A stretch of DNA of 64,000 nt from Flagellimonas olearia (GCF_009184425.1 NZ_WELG01000001.1:1239870-1303869), one strand, 5' to 3'; positions 26,348-36,438 are shown, counted from the first letter of the stretch. Numbers and translations are program-made. The notes: a model not told the origin generated them from the sequence alone.

Positions 26348-27061
26348 CTATTGATTTTCAGCTTTGATGACCAATCTGAACCCTTCTCCATGAATGTTGA
26401 GGATTTCTACCGTATCATCACGTTTTAGATATTTTCTAAGCTTGGCGATATATACGTCCATACTTCGGGAAGTAAAATAATTATCGTCTCTCCAGATTTT
26501 GGTCAATGCCAATTCACGGGGCATCAAATCATTCTCATGCAAGGCCAGCAAACGCAATAGTTCATTTTCTTTGGGAGAGAGTTTAATAGGCTCTTCATCC
26601 TTGAATTTTAGAAACCGTAGTTTGGAATTCAAATGGAAGTTTCCAATTTGGAACTCAAATTGCTTGCTGTCCGCCAAAGTGCTGGATGCCTTTCTTTGAA
26701 GTATGGCTTTAAGTTTCATGAGCAACACCTCAGAATCGAAAGGTTTGTTCAGGTAATCGTCCGCACCGGCCTTATATCCCTTGAGCACATCTTCTTTCAT
26801 GGTCTTGGCGGTAAGGAATATGATGGGAACGTTCTCGTTTTTTTCACGGATTTCCTTGGCAAGGGTAAATCCATCTTTATAAGGCATCATCACATCCAAG
26901 ATACAGACGTCATAATTGTCCTTTTTAAATTTTTCAAAACCTTCCATTCCGTTTTTGGCCAGAACCACATCAAAGTCGTTCATGGACAAATAATCCTTTA
27001 GGACTATCCCAAAATTTGGGTCGTCCTCCACCAATAATATCTTCTTTTTTTCTGTTTCCAT
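26348..27061 (-). CDS. OmpR-family response regulator (RprY-like)
   Basis: 237 residues. Receiver with D13/D14, phospho-acceptor D56 in ILDVMMP and K106 in YLNKPFD, all intact; winged-helix DNA-binding domain from about 140 (LSPKENELLRLLALHEN, RSMDVYIAKLRKYLKRD). Strong likeness to RprY of Bacteroides. It follows its kinase gene by nine bases on the same strand. Regulated genes are unknown; in Bacteroidota RprXY is linked to membrane stress and energy metabolism (family knowledge). Confidence 0.94.
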   Translation of the reverse strand: METEKKKILLVEDDPNFGIVLKDYLSMNDFDVVLAKNGMEGFEKFKKDNYDVCILDVMMPYKDGFTLAKEIREKNENVPIIFLTAKTMKEDVLKGYKAGADDYLNKPFDSEVLLMKLKAILQRKASSTLADSKQFEFQIGNFHLNSKLRFLKFKDEEPIKLSPKENELLRLLALHENDLMPRELALTKIWRDDNYFTSRSMDVYIAKLRKYLKRDDTVEILNIHGEGFRLVIKAENQ

Positions 27062-27070
27062 AGTTTGCTT

Positions 27071-28654
27071 TTAAATTAGTGGGAGTTTTATGAAGAAGGT
27101 GCTTCCTTTTCCTTTTTCACTTTCTGCATAAACCTCGCCTTGATGGTCGTCTGTTATTCTTTTTACATAGGCCAATCCCAATCCATGGCCCTTTACGTTA
27201 TGTATGTCACCGGTATGTTCCCGGTAAAACTTCTCAAAAACCTTTTTAAGTACGGCCTTGCTCATCCCCGCCCCTTGGTCCTGTACCTTGATAATGATAT
27301 TGTTTTTCACCACCTCGGTGTACACATCTATTTTAGGGGACTCCGGAGAGTATTTTATAGCATTGTCCAAAATGTTCACGATGACGTTGGTCATGTGCAT
27401 GTCATTGGCCAAAATCTCCGATCTTTCCGCATCCAGATGGGCGTTCACGTAACCTCCCCTATCTTGGACTATCAATTCCACATGGGCAATGGCGTCACCA
27501 ATAATGTCGTGCAAGTCTACCCTGTCCTTACTGATATCCAGCTGGTTTTTCTCCAATTTGGATATGCGCAAAACATTTTCCACTTGGGCGTGCATACGTT
27601 TGTTCTCGTCCCTGATCATCCCCAGATACCGCAACACTTTTTCCTTGTCCTCTATGATCTTTGGATTGCGAATGGCTTCCACGGCCAAGTTGATGGTGGC
27701 AATGGGAGTCTTGAACTCATGGGTCATATTGTTGATGAAATCCGATTTGATCTCAGATATCTGTTTTTGCTTTATCAACTGGTATATCGCACTGGAATAC
27801 GCCACCAAAATCACCAAAGTGAATATCAAGGACAATAGCGCCATTCCCATAATGGAGCTGAATAGGAACTTATCCATCTTGGGGAACGTAAGCAATAAAG
27901 AAAAATTGGTAAACCCTTCGCTATCCTTAAAAATTGGGGCTTTGTACATCTTGGTCCCCGAAAACTTAAACTTTTTGGACCTGATCTTGGTAGGGTAGCC
28001 TTGACTATACACCCCATACTCATAATCAATGTCAATATTCCTATTTTTCAGCTCTTGACTCAACAGAAGTTCCAATTCTTGGTTGGACACTCTTTTATGG
28101 ATGGGCCTGGTCTTTGCATATTCCATAAAAACATCCTCCCATGCCGCTTTGTCTATCTTGGAAAGTCCACCTATCTTTTCCGCCCTCTGAATAGGGGTCA
28201 AACTATAACTCTTTCCATCCAATCCATATTCTTCCTTGAATATGGCCTTGGTACGCTTGCTGGTATAGTTCCTAAACGTAGTGGTATCTTCCTCTCCGCC
28301 TATGTTATCAAAGAACGTAGATGTTATATTGTAATCTTCTTCAAGGATTCCGTGGGAATAAAAAAGAATCTCATCAGAGTTTAAATCCCGGTCCACGAAC
28401 AAAAAATTCCTGAACTGGGTACTTTTGGGCTGACCAATACTATCCACAAGTGAAGCCAAACGATCGGAATAGTCTTTCATCTCCTTCATTTCCACCCTAC
28501 TGGCCACTTTGTCCAATATATCCGTGACTGTCCTTGAAAATTGTTCTTCCTTGTCGTTTATGGATGTCCGTATCCAATACACTTGAACGAATATGATCCC
28601 CACCAGGGACATACTCATAAGAATGACGAGAAGAACGAATAGCTTCTTGTTCAT
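27071..28654 (-). CDS. Sensor histidine kinase (RprX-like), partner of the OmpR regulator
   Basis: 527 residues. Membrane helix near 6-28, a periplasmic sensor region of about 230 residues with no recognised domain, a second membrane helix near 268-292, then HisKA with H312 in NNMTHEFKTPIATI and an HATPase domain (N box VIVNILDNAIKYSP, G1 VQDQGAGMS, F box FEKFYR, G2 GHGLGLAYVK). The last 15 residues include the expected GSTFFIKLP. An exact -7 box lies five bases before the ATG, so its message is probably leaderless. Confidence 0.94.
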   Translation of the reverse strand: MNKKLFVLLVILMSMSLVGIIFVQVYWIRTSINDKEEQFSRTVTDILDKVASRVEMKEMKDYSDRLASLVDSIGQPKSTQFRNFLFVDRDLNSDEILFYSHGILEEDYNITSTFFDNIGGEEDTTTFRNYTSKRTKAIFKEEYGLDGKSYSLTPIQRAEKIGGLSKIDKAAWEDVFMEYAKTRPIHKRVSNQELELLLSQELKNRNIDIDYEYGVYSQGYPTKIRSKKFKFSGTKMYKAPIFKDSEGFTNFSLLLTFPKMDKFLFSSIMGMALLSLIFTLVILVAYSSAIYQLIKQKQISEIKSDFINNMTHEFKTPIATINLAVEAIRNPKIIEDKEKVLRYLGMIRDENKRMHAQVENVLRISKLEKNQLDISKDRVDLHDIIGDAIAHVELIVQDRGGYVNAHLDAERSEILANDMHMTNVIVNILDNAIKYSPESPKIDVYTEVVKNNIIIKVQDQGAGMSKAVLKKVFEKFYREHTGDIHNVKGHGLGLAYVKRITDDHQGEVYAESEKGKGSTFFIKLPLI

Positions 28655-28659
28655 TGGGT

Positions 28660-28667
28660 CAAAATTA
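28660..28667 (-). promoter_or_regulatory. -7 box of the kinase/regulator operon
   Basis: TAATTTTG on the minus strand, exact TANNTTTG, with only ACCCA before the ATG. No TTG at standard distance. Just upstream, TTTAACATT and AATGTTAAA form an inverted pair flanking a GGCC-rich stretch (28671-28720). Confidence 0.5.
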
Positions 28668-28724
28668 AATATTTAACATTTAGGCCTTTGGCCGTTTAAC
28701 CTAACCTTAACAAAAATGTTAAAA

Positions 28725-29315
28725 TTATGAAGAGCTCAAGGTTACAAGTCTGGCGTGAAGTTCTCCAACCTTGTTCTTTGTAGTTTCCAAATCTGTGTTG
28801 ACAATACAAAACTGGGCCAAGTCCACTTTTTGGGCATCATCCATTTGGTTTCCCATGCGGTCCAGTACTTGCTGTTCGGAGATTCCGTCCCGTTCCACGA
28901 CCCGTTGTAATCTCGTATTCAACGGAGCAGTCACCAAAATAACAAAGTCATATTGATCTTGGGTGCCATTCTCAAAAATAAGTGCAGTTTCCTGAATGAC
29001 ATATGGTGCTTTCTGTATATCCGCCCAAGCCAAAAAATGTTTCCGGACCGCAGGGTGCACTATTCCGTTCAATTGCTCCAATAATTCGGGGTCATTAAAG
29101 ACCTTTTGGGCAATGAACGATCTGTTGAGCGTATCTTCTTGGTATGCATCCTCCCCAAGTAGATTTATAATCTCTTCCTTCAATTTTTTTGAAGAGTGCA
29201 TCAATTTTTTGGCCTCAACATCCGAATCATAGACCGGAACACCCAAATCCATGAACATCTGCGCCACCGTGCTTTTTCCACTTCCTATGCCTCCTGTAAG
29301 CCCTACTATCTTCAT
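28725..29315 (-). CDS. coaE: Dephospho-CoA kinase
   Basis: Last step of coenzyme A synthesis: phosphorylates the 3'-OH of dephospho-CoA. 196 residues. P-loop [17 protein letters not shown], the [10 protein letters not shown] substrate segment and [18 protein letters not shown] near the C-terminus. It starts within the last four bases of the YbbR-like gene (overlap), third in a glycosyltransferase-ybbR-coaE group. coaBC for the earlier step is 5.5 kb away in another operon. Confidence 0.96.
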   Translation of the reverse strand: MKIVGLTGGIGSGKSTVAQMFMDLGVPVYDSDVEAKKLMHSSKKLKEEIINLLGEDAYQEDTLNRSFIAQKVFNDPELLEQLNGIVHPAVRKHFLAWADIQKAPYVIQETALIFENGTQDQYDFVILVTAPLNTRLQRVVERDGISEQQVLDRMGNQMDDAQKVDLAQFCIVNTDLETTKNKVGELHARLVTLSSS

Positions 29316-30268
29316 TCTTGCTCCAATACAAAGTTCACCGAGGGTTCCTGCAATTTAACATCGTAAACATTTTCGGGGCTTTTGCTCAGCTTAAGAAAGA
29401 GTATATTCTTATCTGCCCCATTCAGTTGTCCATAATCCGCAGTAACCCCAAAATCATTGAGGGATAGCTCTTTTAATCGGTCTACAGTAGCCTTACAAAG
29501 CACTGTCACCACATTGGGAAAGGTCTTTACCTGATATCCTTCGGGCAGATTGACTACCTGAACGGGAACCTCGAATACTTTCTCGGAAAACCGTACTACC
29601 TTTCCCGAGACGTTGACCCTTCCATTGGAGAAGATGGTATTGTCCAATCCCTTGGGAAAAACCAAAGGGACTTCCCTTGAAAAATCAGCGGATAGGTTTG
29701 CGAGTTGAACAGGTCCCGTCACAATGGACTTCAAAGTATCCACTTCAATTCCCGGCCCCTTGACCACCACATGGCTTGGCGTGATTTCCAATGCTCCATC
29801 CAAAATGTAGTTGGGTTGAAATTGAAGGTTTAAATCGGCTTTTACGGGCACTTCCCTGGACACTACCTGATAGAGGTCAACATTCAATTGACTCTGTCCC
29901 AAATCCATCAGTGAAATGTTTTGGGACAACTGTTGTTCTATCTGCTTTTTCAAGACTGCCTCTGTCAACACATATTTCCCATTCTGATAGGTCACTTGGG
30001 ACACATCCAAATCGATACGTTTCTTGAAAAAATTAAAGTACAAAAACTGAAACCCGCTGGTCCTCAACTTGGCCTCCAGGGTATTTTCCGAATTCTTGCC
30101 CAACAAAAGTGTATCCGGAAGGTTCCTGTAGTTGATGGTAAAGTCGGCCCTGGATTCATAGGATTCGGATAGATTACTTAAAAACCAAGCCAAAAAAGAA
30201 CACAGCAAAAACAGTGAAAACACTTTCACTTTTCTTTGATTGAGGCCGTGCAATAGTTTTTTGAACAC
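29312..30268 (-). CDS. YbbR/CdaR-like repeat protein
   Basis: 318 residues. One N-terminal membrane helix ([17 protein letters not shown], about 14-31), then an extracytoplasmic part built of YbbR-like beta repeats (for example [17 protein letters not shown], then [11 protein letters not shown] and [14 protein letters not shown]). In Firmicutes, YbbR-domain proteins modulate the c-di-AMP cyclase CdaA; no cyclase gene lies here, and the Bacteroidota role is unclear. It starts three bases after the glycosyltransferase gene and overlaps coaE. Confidence 0.85.
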   Translation of the reverse strand: MFKKLLHGLNQRKVKVFSLFLLCSFLAWFLSNLSESYESRADFTINYRNLPDTLLLGKNSENTLEAKLRTSGFQFLYFNFFKKRIDLDVSQVTYQNGKYVLTEAVLKKQIEQQLSQNISLMDLGQSQLNVDLYQVVSREVPVKADLNLQFQPNYILDGALEITPSHVVVKGPGIEVDTLKSIVTGPVQLANLSADFSREVPLVFPKGLDNTIFSNGRVNVSGKVVRFSEKVFEVPVQVVNLPEGYQVKTFPNVVTVLCKATVDRLKELSLNDFGVTADYGQLNGADKNILFLKLSKSPENVYDVKLQEPSVNFVLEQE

Positions 30269-30271
30269 TTC

Positions 30272-31279
30272 TTACTTCTTCTTAAAAAACAGCTTTGGAA
30301 ACAGTTCTTCAGGTTCCTTCTTACTAAATGTAAGCAAGATTGTGGACTTGAAAAAACCTATTCCGTATCCTGTAAACTGTGTCAACGCCGCAAACAGGGC
30401 CAAAATGGCCACTTTTAGGTTCGCGTTCTTGAGCAAGGCATCAACAAACAGCACCAAAAAATAGAAGCCGTACAACACCAATGGCAGTAAAATGCCCATC
30501 AAGGCCAACACAAGGGACACACAGAGTCCCAACATAAAAAAAGTAGGGAACCAATAGGTTGGACGTGCAGTGCCCGGATGCCAAAGGTTTAAAATGGGCC
30601 GAACCATCCCAAACTTGTTCACTTGAATGTAGAATTTATTCCAGTCAATACGCCTTTTGTGGTACACATACGCATGGGGAAACAAACGGGTATCAAATCC
30701 CGCCTTCCAAATCCGAAAGGTCAAATCCGGGTCTTCTCCGGGATGGATACGTCCAAACCCTCCCGCTTTTTCAAAAGCTTCCTTGGAGATTCCCATATTG
30801 AAGCTACGCGGCTGAAACTTTCCCACGGACTTTTTCCCACCGCGGATACCCCCGGTTGTAAAAAAGGATGTCATTACATAGTTGATGGCCTTTTGTACCG
30901 TGGTAAACGATGCATCAGCAGCATCGGGACCACCAAAACAGTGTACAAATTCCCTCTCAAGCTCCTTATCCACTTCAGCGAGGTACTGCTTGGGCAAAAT
31001 ACAGTCCGAATCCAAGATGATATAGTAATTCCCCTTGGCCTTTTGCATACCAAAGTTACGGGAATCCCCTGGCCCGGAATTCGCTTTGTAGTAGTAGGAA
31101 ATGGCAAGGTTATCCTGAAAAGTCTTTACCACATCCTCGGAACTGTCCGAAGAGCCATCCTCTACAATGACCACTTCAAAATCTTTCTGAAAAGTCTGCA
31201 CGGAAAGACTTTCCAACAACTCCCGAATTTCGTCGGGCCTGTTGTAAACGGGAACCACTATGGAGAAAAGAGTGTTCAT
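30272..31279 (-). CDS. Family 2 glycosyltransferase, membrane-anchored
   Basis: 335 residues. GT-A fold with SIVVPVYNRPDEIRELLESL at the start, the nucleotide-binding EDGSSDSS, DSDCILP as the metal-binding DxD, and GEDPDLTFRIWKAG (the ED acceptor-side motif). The C-terminal third has two or three hydrophobic segments (about 238-300), so the enzyme sits at the inner membrane. Similar to cellulose-synthase-like or cell-wall glycosyltransferases; the acceptor is unknown. First gene of the ybbR-coaE unit. The gap upstream holds a palindromic repeat. Confidence 0.9.
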   Translation of the reverse strand: MNTLFSIVVPVYNRPDEIRELLESLSVQTFQKDFEVVIVEDGSSDSSEDVVKTFQDNLAISYYYKANSGPGDSRNFGMQKAKGNYYIILDSDCILPKQYLAEVDKELEREFVHCFGGPDAADASFTTVQKAINYVMTSFFTTGGIRGGKKSVGKFQPRSFNMGISKEAFEKAGGFGRIHPGEDPDLTFRIWKAGFDTRLFPHAYVYHKRRIDWNKFYIQVNKFGMVRPILNLWHPGTARPTYWFPTFFMLGLCVSLVLALMGILLPLVLYGFYFLVLFVDALLKNANLKVAILALFAALTQFTGYGIGFFKSTILLTFSKKEPEELFPKLFFKKK

Positions 31280-31290
31280 AAAAGTATTGA

Positions 31291-31368
31291 TGTCAGTTCG
31301 AGCGCAGTCGAGAACGCTTTAAAAATCCTGAATACGTAATATACATCTCGACTGCGCTCGATGTGACA
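31291..31368. repeat. REP-like palindromic repeat
   Basis: Left arm 31291-31313 and right arm 31346-31368 are complementary at 21 of 23 positions (core CGAGCGCAGTCGAGA with TCTCGACTGCGCTCG), with a 32-base A/T-rich spacer. It fills most of the gap between fabI and the glycosyltransferase gene. A shorter relative is at 18510-18542. Such extragenic palindromes are frequent in flavobacterial genomes (recalled, not searched). Confidence 0.75.
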
Positions 31369-31395
31369 ACCGAAAACCTCTTTGGTCTAGGTTAG

Positions 31396-32208
31396 TTACT
31401 TGGTAAATTCATCGATTACCTCTTGGCTTACGCCTGTATTGGAAAACCCGCCATCATGGAAGAGGTTCTGCATGGTCACTTTCTTGGTCAGATCAGAAAA
31501 AAGACTCACGGTATAATCGGCACAATCAGCAGCCGAGGCGTTGCCCAAAGGCGACATTTTTTCGGCATAATTGATAAAGCCATCAAATCCTTTTACCCCT
31601 TGGCCTGCAGTAGTGGGCGTAGGAGACTGTGAAATGGTGTTTACCCGTACTTTTTTCTCTTTTCCAAAGAAATAGCCAAAGCTTCTGGCCACCGATTCCA
31701 GATACGCCTTGTTGTCGGCCATATCATTATAATCAGGAAAAGTTCGTTGGGCTGCCATATAGGTAAGGGCCACGATACTGCCCCACTCGTTCATGGCATC
31801 GGCCTTATATAGGCTCTGCATTACTTTATGGAAGGAAAGTGCCGAAACATCCCAGCCCTTTGCGGTGAAATCATAGTTCTCATCAGTGTAGTGTTTTCCT
31901 TTTCGCACGTTTACGGACATTCCTATGGAATGCAGCACAAAGTCCAATTTTCCTCCTAAGATTTCCGTGGCCTTTTCCACAAGGTTGTTTAAATCTTCCT
32001 CATTGGTGGCATCGGCAGGAATGATCTCTGAATTGGTCTTCGCCGCCAATTCCTTGATCTGTCCCATCCGCATGGCAATCGGTGCATTGGTCAATACAAA
32101 TGTACCGCCTTCCTCATGCACGCGTTCAGCCGTTTTCCAAGCGATGGAATTCTCATCCAAAGCTCCAAAAATAATTCCTCTTTTTCCTTTTAAAAGATTA
32201 TACGCCAT
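31396..32208 (-). CDS. fabI: Enoyl-[acyl-carrier-protein] reductase (NADH), FabI type
   Basis: Reduces trans-2-enoyl-ACP in the last step of each fatty-acid elongation round. 270 residues, normal. Cofactor segment GIIFGALDENSIAWKTA, HSIGMSVN, and the catalytic pair spaced as in FabI (Tyr in FPDYNDMADNK, Lys six residues later). The final residues ...VIDEFTK match related species. It follows recN by 89 bases and has its own -7 box, so it is partly independent of the upstream operon. Confidence 0.96.
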   Translation of the reverse strand: MAYNLLKGKRGIIFGALDENSIAWKTAERVHEEGGTFVLTNAPIAMRMGQIKELAAKTNSEIIPADATNEEDLNNLVEKATEILGGKLDFVLHSIGMSVNVRKGKHYTDENYDFTAKGWDVSALSFHKVMQSLYKADAMNEWGSIVALTYMAAQRTFPDYNDMADNKAYLESVARSFGYFFGKEKKVRVNTISQSPTPTTAGQGVKGFDGFINYAEKMSPLGNASAADCADYTVSLFSDLTKKVTMQNLFHDGGFSNTGVSQEVIDEFTK

Positions 32209-32236
32209 AGGTGTTTTGCTATTGTTGGTTCTGCGA

Positions 32237-32244
32237 CAAAGATA
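32237..32244 (-). promoter_or_regulatory. -7 box of fabI
   Basis: TATCTTTG on the minus strand, exact TANNTTTG, 28 bases before the ATG. No good -33 element. No binding site of a fatty-acid regulator was recognised. Confidence 0.45.
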
Positions 32245-32297
32245 TTTATTCTATTTTGAAGTTTTGTGCTTTTTGGGCAAATGTATGGTCCATGCCC

Positions 32298-33950
32298 TTA
32301 CTGTAAAAGCTGCCTTGCATGGGCCAAGGCCGATTCGGACAGGGACTTGCCTCCCAACATCTCGGCCAATTCCTGGACACGTTCGTCAACACTGAGCTTT
32401 TTCATTTGGGTACTGGTACTCCCCTCCTGCTCTTCCTTGAACACCTTGAATTGATGCTGGCCTTTGGAGGCCACTTGGGGCAAGTGGGTGATGGAGAATA
32501 CCTGCATGGTCTTGCTCATCTGTTGCATGATCTCTCCCATTTTGTTTGAAATTTCCCCGGAAACGCCCGTATCAATTTCATCGAACATCATGGTGGGTAA
32601 TTGTTCGTATGTGGCCAGAATGGACTTTATGGTGAGCATGATTCGGGACAACTCCCCTCCCGAAGCTACCTTTTTCAATTCTCCGTAGTTCGAACCCTTA
32701 TTGGCTGAAAACAAAAAGACCAAATCGTCTTTGCCGTTTGTTTTGAAGGTATTAGTTGGATTTACCTCAATCTTAAAACTTGCCGAAGGCATGCCCAAAG
32801 CGGACAGGTTCTCCTGCAGCATATCTTTAAGTTGCGGAATGACCGATTGCCGGGCCTTGCTTATTTTTCCGGCCCAATCGTCTACTTGCTTGGTGATTTG
32901 CGAAACCTCGGCCCGTTTGGCGTCAATCTTTGCTTCAATATTGGCGACCGCTTCCACTTTTCGGGACAGTTCTTCCCGTATTGCGATAAGTTCATCCACG
33001 GTAGCCACATGATGCTTTTTCTGTAGATCGTACAACAGCTGCAATTGTCCATTCACCGTTTCCAGACGCTCTGGATTGGCCTCCACGGCATCCTTCATGC
33101 TTTCCAACTCCGAAGCAATATCATCCGTCTCAATTAGGACAGACTGTATTCTTTCGTTGAGGGATGCGTAGGCAGAACCAAAACTTGACAGGCTTTGAAA
33201 CGCCCGTTTTAAATCGGCCAAACGTCCCAAAATTCCCAGCTGCTCCTCATTCAGAAGCTGGTATCCGGCCGCCAGTTGCTCCATGATCTGCTCCACATTG
33301 CTCAACTGCTCGTATTCGTCCTCCAGCTCTTCCTGCATTCCAGTTTTTAACTTGGCTGCTTCCAATTCTTGTAATAGAAAACTATTGTACTCGTGCTCCT
33401 TATCGGCATTGGATTGAAAATCCTCCAATTCCCGTAATTCTTTTGAAGCCTTTGTATGTTGGGCCAAATGGACCTTGTATTGTTGTAGATTTTCCGAGTT
33501 GGCCGCGAGTGCATCCACCACCTTTAATTGAAAGTCGTTTTCCGTTAAACGAAGGGTCTGGTGTTGGGAATGTACATCCACCAATCTATCGCCCAAGGCT
33601 TTGAGCACATCCAAAGTAACCGGGGTATCATTGACAAAAGCCCTTGACTTACCACTGAGCAAAATCTCCCTTCGAATGATGGTCCGGTCCTCATAGTCCA
33701 GATCATTTTCCGTAAAAAAGGGTTTTAACCCATATTTGGAGATGTCGAATTCTGCCTCAATCACACATTTCTGCTCCGTGTTTTTGAGCGAAGACAGATC
33801 GGCCCGTTTGCCCAAAACCAAGGAAAGCCCTCCCAACAAAATGGATTTTCCCGCCCCTGTCTCCCCTGTAATTGTGGTAAAACCATTGGAAAAGGTGACA
33901 TTGACATCGTCAATCAAAGCATAGTTTTGGATGGAAAGATTTGCTAGCAA
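32298..33950 (-). CDS. recN: DNA repair protein RecN
   Basis: SMC-like ATPase that acts at double-strand breaks. 550 residues. Walker A TGETGAGKSILLGGL at the start, long coiled-coil arms (about 150-380) and, at the C-terminus, the ABC signature VASGGELSRIMLTIK with Walker B MMFDEIDTGVSGE. The first codon appears to be TTG, since homologues begin at this LANLSIQNYALID and no ATG lies nearby; the start is therefore slightly uncertain. Follows the DUF4835 gene by 46 bases. Confidence 0.96.
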   Translation of the reverse strand: MLANLSIQNYALIDDVNVTFSNGFTTITGETGAGKSILLGGLSLVLGKRADLSSLKNTEQKCVIEAEFDISKYGLKPFFTENDLDYEDRTIIRREILLSGKSRAFVNDTPVTLDVLKALGDRLVDVHSQHQTLRLTENDFQLKVVDALAANSENLQQYKVHLAQHTKASKELRELEDFQSNADKEHEYNSFLLQELEAAKLKTGMQEELEDEYEQLSNVEQIMEQLAAGYQLLNEEQLGILGRLADLKRAFQSLSSFGSAYASLNERIQSVLIETDDIASELESMKDAVEANPERLETVNGQLQLLYDLQKKHHVATVDELIAIREELSRKVEAVANIEAKIDAKRAEVSQITKQVDDWAGKISKARQSVIPQLKDMLQENLSALGMPSASFKIEVNPTNTFKTNGKDDLVFLFSANKGSNYGELKKVASGGELSRIMLTIKSILATYEQLPTMMFDEIDTGVSGEISNKMGEIMQQMSKTMQVFSITHLPQVASKGQHQFKVFKEEQEGSTSTQMKKLSVDERVQELAEMLGGKSLSESALAHARQLLQ

Positions 33951-33996
33951 ATTGGAAAATTTTCTCCGTAAAGATAATTGTCTTTGGAGAACTGCG

Positions 33997-34887
33997 CTAG
34001 TAATTTATTTCGTTCCAGGTATTGGAATAAAACGGGGCCACTTTGTTCAGGGTTTCCTTAAGCTTTACAATATCGATCTTAGGCCCATCGGAAAAGATAT
34101 TTTGGATTTCCTCTGATTTAGCGTCAAAGAAGGTCTGGATCAAGAAGGCATTGGGTCGTCTTTTGATTAAAGTCTCGAACAAACGAAGACTCCCGGCGAT
34201 CACCTGCTTTCCGGTGCTGTTGTTGTCCCCAAGGATATCCAACCCCTTTCTGTGGTAATTGTACATAGCAATGCGGTATTCCCGGAACGAATTGCTCAAA
34301 AGATTGTCCACCAATTCAAAACGGGTACGTTCCCCGGTTTCTTGGCTCCATCCACTATAGTTTGATCCTTGCGCCTGGGTAACAATGTTCTGGGCCCTAC
34401 GGTAATGATCGCCACCACCTTCCAAAGAAAATGTATCAGCATCCAAGCCCAAGACCACATACACATAGTACGAGATAACCCCAACCAAATTGGAATCGAA
34501 CACATTGGGATTATACACCAACGGTTGAAATTCTTGATACTGGAAATTAAAGGCATCGTCCTTGTAGTTAAAAACCGGACTTTCATAAGAGGTGTTGAAC
34601 ACCGGCCGTGAGGATTGTATTTGGATATTGGCCTCAAAACGATCGGATTCGTATTGGGTCACCGTAATAAACATACGCGCATTGACCCTTTCGTTTTCCC
34701 GATAGACCCTATTGGTCCACTTGGTATTGTTCACAAAATCATTCAATGAACGCTCCAGCGTCTTGAAAATCTGCTGATTGGTCTGACCCACTTGGTCCGA
34801 ATTGACCGTGATCACGCAATTGAGCTCCTGTGCGGAAACCGCCAAAGAAACAAGTAGAAAAAAAGTGGACACTAGTATGTTACGCAT
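33997..34887 (-). CDS. DUF4835 family exported protein
   Basis: 296 residues with a cleavable signal peptide ([20 protein letters not shown], about 20 residues) and then ELNCVITVNSDQVGQTN, the opening of the DUF4835 family. Rich in Asn and Tyr, with SYYVYVVLGLDADTFS in the middle. Conserved in Bacteroidota between coaBC and recN, but without known function. The ATG at 34887 overlaps the end of coaBC by eight bases; a TTG four codons earlier would make a poorer signal peptide. Confidence 0.88.
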   Translation of the reverse strand: MRNILVSTFFLLVSLAVSAQELNCVITVNSDQVGQTNQQIFKTLERSLNDFVNNTKWTNRVYRENERVNARMFITVTQYESDRFEANIQIQSSRPVFNTSYESPVFNYKDDAFNFQYQEFQPLVYNPNVFDSNLVGVISYYVYVVLGLDADTFSLEGGGDHYRRAQNIVTQAQGSNYSGWSQETGERTRFELVDNLLSNSFREYRIAMYNYHRKGLDILGDNNSTGKQVIAGSLRLFETLIKRRPNAFLIQTFFDAKSEEIQNIFSDGPKIDIVKLKETLNKVAPFYSNTWNEINY

Positions 34888-36085
34888 GGATGGCTGCAAT
34901 GATTTCTTCCCAAATATCCGAGGCCACTTCGGGCTTCGTCTTCAATCCAAACGTTTTTATCCCCAAATTCTTATCAATGAAGGTAATTTTATTGGTAGCT
35001 CCGCCAAAACCTGCTCCATCATCTTTAAGGGAGTTCAGTACAATGGCATCCAGATTCTTGCGTTGTAGTTTGCCTTTGGCGTTATCAAGTTCGTTTTCCG
35101 TCTCCAAGGCAAACCCGACCAAAAACTGATGGGTCTTGGCTTCTCCCAATGAAAGAAGTATATCTGGATTGCGCTCCAATTCAATATGCAAATCGCCTTC
35201 CTTCTTCTTCATTTTCTCCTTGGCCACATGTTTGGGTCGATAGTCGGCCACGGCCGCTGCACAAATGGCAATATCGGTTTTGGCATAATGCACATGGCAG
35301 GCATCGTACATTTCTTGGGCCGAAGTGACCCTCTTCAGTTCAATGGAGGGGTGCTCTACGGATAAGTTTGTAGGTCCGGAGACCAAAACCACCTTTGCAC
35401 CTAAATCGGCCGCTTTTTTGGCCAGTTCAAAACCCATGGTCCCAGAAGAGCGGTTACTCAAAAAGCGAACAGGGTCCAAAGCTTCGTGCGTAGGTCCTGC
35501 TGTGATAAGTACTTTCTTTCCTTTCAAGGGCAATCCTTCCGTCAAATGGTCTTGAAGAAAGCTTACAATGTTTTCAGGTTCTGCCATGCGACCTTCGCCG
35601 TGTAATCCGCTGGCTAGTTCGCCGGATTCGGCCGGAATCAAAATATTACCAAATGACTCCAATTTTTCAATGGAAGCTTTCGTGGAAGGGTGTTGATACA
35701 TGTCCAAATCCATGGCCGGAGCAAAATACACCGGACATTTTGCGGACAAATAGGTAGCCAAAAGCAGATTATCGCATACCCCATTGGCCATTTTGGAGAG
35801 GGTATTGGCCGTTGCAGGTGCTATGAGCATGATATCGGCCCACAGACCGAGTTCCACGTGATTGTTCCATGAGATACTGCCATCTTCCTCATTGACGAAA
35901 TCGGTGAGCACCGGATTCTTGGACAAGGTGGACAGTGTAAGGGGAGAAACAAAAGAGCCGGCACTCTGGGTCATCACTATTTTGACCTGGGCACCAGCTT
36001 TTATCAATAACCTGACCAGAAATGTGGTCTTGTAGGCGGCAATTCCCCCGGTAACACCTAAAAGGATATTTTTACCGCCCAACAT
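34880..36085 (-). CDS. coaBC: Bifunctional phosphopantothenoylcysteine decarboxylase / phosphopantothenate-cysteine ligase
   Basis: Two consecutive steps of coenzyme A synthesis in one 401-residue protein. CoaC half (1-180): FMN-binding [30 protein letters not shown] and [12 protein letters not shown]. CoaB half (185-401): [24 protein letters not shown] with the CTP-binding region. Lies three bases after rpoZ and overlaps the DUF4835 gene, so it is an internal operon gene. Confidence 0.97.
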   Translation of the reverse strand: MLGGKNILLGVTGGIAAYKTTFLVRLLIKAGAQVKIVMTQSAGSFVSPLTLSTLSKNPVLTDFVNEEDGSISWNNHVELGLWADIMLIAPATANTLSKMANGVCDNLLLATYLSAKCPVYFAPAMDLDMYQHPSTKASIEKLESFGNILIPAESGELASGLHGEGRMAEPENIVSFLQDHLTEGLPLKGKKVLITAGPTHEALDPVRFLSNRSSGTMGFELAKKAADLGAKVVLVSGPTNLSVEHPSIELKRVTSAQEMYDACHVHYAKTDIAICAAAVADYRPKHVAKEKMKKKEGDLHIELERNPDILLSLGEAKTHQFLVGFALETENELDNAKGKLQRKNLDAIVLNSLKDDGAGFGGATNKITFIDKNLGIKTFGLKTKPEVASDIWEEIIAAIHA

Positions 36086-36088
36086 TTC

Positions 36089-36415
36089 TTAGGCGTCTTT
36101 CTCTGTATTTCTGTAGTAGATTTTGTCTTCCAACCACTCCAATACGGCCAAGGCGTGTGGTTTTGGCAATTTTTCGTAGAACTTGGAAACCTCAATCTGC
36201 TCCTTGTTCTCAAAAACCTCTTCTAAGCTATCGCTGTACGTGGCAAACTCTTCCAACTTTTCCAACAATTCCTTTTTGATCTCGGAATTGATCTGGATGG
36301 CACGTTTGGAAGCTATGGAAATGGCTTCGTAAATGTTCCCGGTCTTGTCATCGAACTCATTCCTGTTCAAGGTCACTGTGGAAACCGGGGCTTTTGTATT
36401 TTTCAAATCTTGCAT
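36089..36415 (-). CDS. rpoZ: RNA polymerase omega subunit, Bacteroidota type
   Basis: 108 residues. DNA-directed RNA polymerase small subunit of the Rpb6/omega fold: DKTGNIYEAISIASKRAIQIN carries the conserved helix that clamps the beta' C-terminus. The C-terminal half (PKPHALAVLEWLEDKIYYR) is typical of the Bacteroidota form. The ATG at 36415 (MQDLKN) is preferred to a TTG two codons upstream. It follows bamD by 23 bases and precedes coaBC by three. Confidence 0.9.
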   Translation of the reverse strand: MQDLKNTKAPVSTVTLNRNEFDDKTGNIYEAISIASKRAIQINSEIKKELLEKLEEFATYSDSLEEVFENKEQIEVSKFYEKLPKPHALAVLEWLEDKIYYRNTEKDA

Positions 36416-36438
36416 ATGCAACTGTTTTAAAAAACTAT

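Noticed and set aside
28671-28720. Operator or terminator in the gap between coaE and the kinase gene
   Set aside because: The TTTAACATT/AATGTTAAA pair is A/T-rich and far apart; not enough to claim a site.
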